This document shows, one piece after another, positions 62,685-64,000 of a DNA stretch of 64,000 nucleotides (its first letter is position 1; each line of letters opens with the position of its first letter). The notes beneath the pieces were generated by a model, which did not search any database, was not told where the DNA came from, and worked only from the letters and a program-made list of their open reading frames with translations. This stretch comes from Rhyzopertha dominica (lineage: Eukaryota; Arthropoda; Insecta; Coleoptera; Bostrichidae): the NCBI GenBank assembly GCA_025024175.1, contig QCXZ01000042.1, positions 9,379,501 through 9,443,500 on the forward strand, in the 5' to 3' direction. Made by a program: the position numbers and the translations under genes.

Positions 62685-62843
62685 ATGGAAGCCTTCAAAC
62701 CAGAGTCGATAAAAGATTACTACCGAAAACTGGATAAACAGTTTAAGTTAAATTTTGATTCGGCCAATAACAGTGAATATCTTGAACACATTAGTGATAG
62801 TGATTTAGAACAAATAATCTTAAAGTTAATAAATTTATCTTAA
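62685..62843 (+). CDS. N-terminal fragment of a Penelope-like ORF (52 aa)
   Basis: The ATG at 62685 (context AACCATGG) opens 52 codons, MEAFKPESIKDYYRKLDKQF and on to a stop at 62841-62843. The first residues, EAFKP, are also encoded at the long-arm tip of both fold-back elements, where an upstream ATG (TCA TCG ACA ...) gives a slightly longer start. Here that upstream frame has TAG as its third codon. Lying after the terminal repeat of one copy, it is most simply the 5' start of a second, truncated Penelope-like unit in tandem. The residues are charged and helical; no further domain is known to me. Confidence 0.6.
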   Translation: MEAFKPESIKDYYRKLDKQFKLNFDSANNSEYLEHISDSDLEQIILKLINLS

Positions 62844-64000
62844 TACATGGACAGCTGTAAATACTGGGTGTCTCGCGGTAACATTTTTGTGCATATAAAC
62901 GTAAATTGCTATGGCTAAATGAACCTAATACCTCCCGAAAGCAATAGGCTGTACCCTCCACCTGGGAGTGATTTATAAGCTGATTGTATTTTCGAAAAGG
63001 ACCTAAAATGGTTAATTAACATATTTTACTTTTGGGATATAAACTTAGCAGACTGGAAGAACTAAAAAACCGCTAGTCTTGAAAGTTACGTGAAAATACA
63101 ACTAGCTATTCAACATAAATATGCCAAATTAATGGACTGTCCCCAGTAGCTACTGTTTCGCGTTTACAAAGTGACATACCCCACGAACATGACGTATCCC
63201 TCCATGCGGAATGTAACGCACACTAGTAATGCCGTCCGACATGTAACAAATTGAGGTTTGCCAGCAGTTTAGCTTCAGTTACACGATTTGAAACTGACTA
63301 CAAATAGAATAACGCGAAGCTCCTCGGAAGTTTCGAAGGAAACTTGTAGTGCATTCCGGTTTCATAGTAAATTCCTATGAAGTTATAGCACCGAGATCTT
63401 TCTATGTTGTAAAGCTAATAATAGTTGGGTCTCCATTTAGAACGTCAGCTGCTGTCGTTTACACTCTAATTGTGTTACTCCTTCAACTGTCCGTATGGGA
63501 CGTCATCTCTGCATAAATGTAATTTTCTTCTGACAGGATGTGTAATAATTGCGTAGATTGATACCAAGAATCTTTCTTGATGATGTGCTGTGTTTTAGAT
63601 GGTTGACAATATTAATCCATTTCTCCAACAAGTGTATAAAATATCTTTAAGTAAAATGACCAATTTATTAATACCTTAGCGTGATACAAAAGATTGCGGC
63701 AAAATTCATAACTCCATTAACAAATATTTTCTTTTAGATCCTCAGGCATGTCAGTTTTGTTTCTTAATATGTCACCTTTATGTTATGATGTTATTGATTT
63801 CATAGTAACGACTTCACATTTTGGCTAAGTTGGAATCTCTGTATAATGTCCAGTTTAACTTGAACCCCAATCCGTACGTAAATAACTGTGTTAACTTTAA
63901 AAATAGAATCTTCAGTAAAATTGGCTATAGAAGACAGCAGTTGGTTTACACCACAATTTAGGCAATGCAAAGAACTACTATAAACAATAATAAAATATGT
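62844..64000. other. No gene recognised
   Basis: AT-rich sequence without supported features up to the window edge. Confidence 0.4.

Overview
The window looks like insect nuclear DNA, possibly from a beetle (a guess from element content and base composition). It is AT-rich, intron-dominated and crowded with decayed transposons: jockey/CR1-type LINEs, an errantivirus-like LTR element with env, Penelope-like elements and Tc1/mariner-type transposases. No bacterial-style operons or CRISPR arrays are present. Scattered single N bases point to a draft assembly.

Host genes. Two minus-strand exons (12124-12273 and 644-856) encode consecutive parts of the cholinesterase-like ectodomain of a neuroligin. 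Both have consensus splice sites and matching phase, and they are separated by an 11.3-kb intron. Further exons must lie outside the window or were not recognised. A minus-strand open stretch ending at 36503 has a good acceptor and donor and reads as an unidentified exon. A short plus-strand ATG segment with a perfect donor (19624-19638) may be the first coding exon of another gene. Several GC-rich islands without open frames (about 14.9, 28.8, 32.0, 49.8, 53.9, 58.3 and 60.2 kb) stand out and could be conserved non-coding elements.

1-8.3 kb: a minus-strand LINE inside the neuroligin intron was split by a 6.54-kb errantivirus-like provirus (1397-7940). The provirus has 301-bp LTRs differing at one position, a 4-bp target duplication, a tRNA-type primer site, gag, pol in the -1 frame and env with a visible splice donor/acceptor pair. 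Its pol frame is open but lacks the whole polymerase domain, so it cannot be autonomous.

15.8-44 kb: LINE fragments, several inverted-repeat (TIR or fold-back) elements, a THAP-domain pseudogene inside a TIR-bounded element, a run of decayed IS630/Tc1/mariner-type transposases (the most complete at 42272-43763), and an almost perfect 1000-bp palindrome at 25811-26810.

44-64 kb: a DDE transposon (about 50.7-52.8 kb) that received a secondary insertion, two small fold-back elements at 46.6 and 52.2 kb with 11-12-bp target duplications, and at 61.64-62.84 kb a decayed Penelope-like element whose terminal repeat is the same sequence as the fold-back arms. These terminal repeats, the 1-kb palindrome and a lone site at 54.55 kb all carry a CUGANGA...GAAA hammerhead-type core. 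This recurring pairing of inverted-repeat architecture with hammerhead motifs is the most notable signal in the window.
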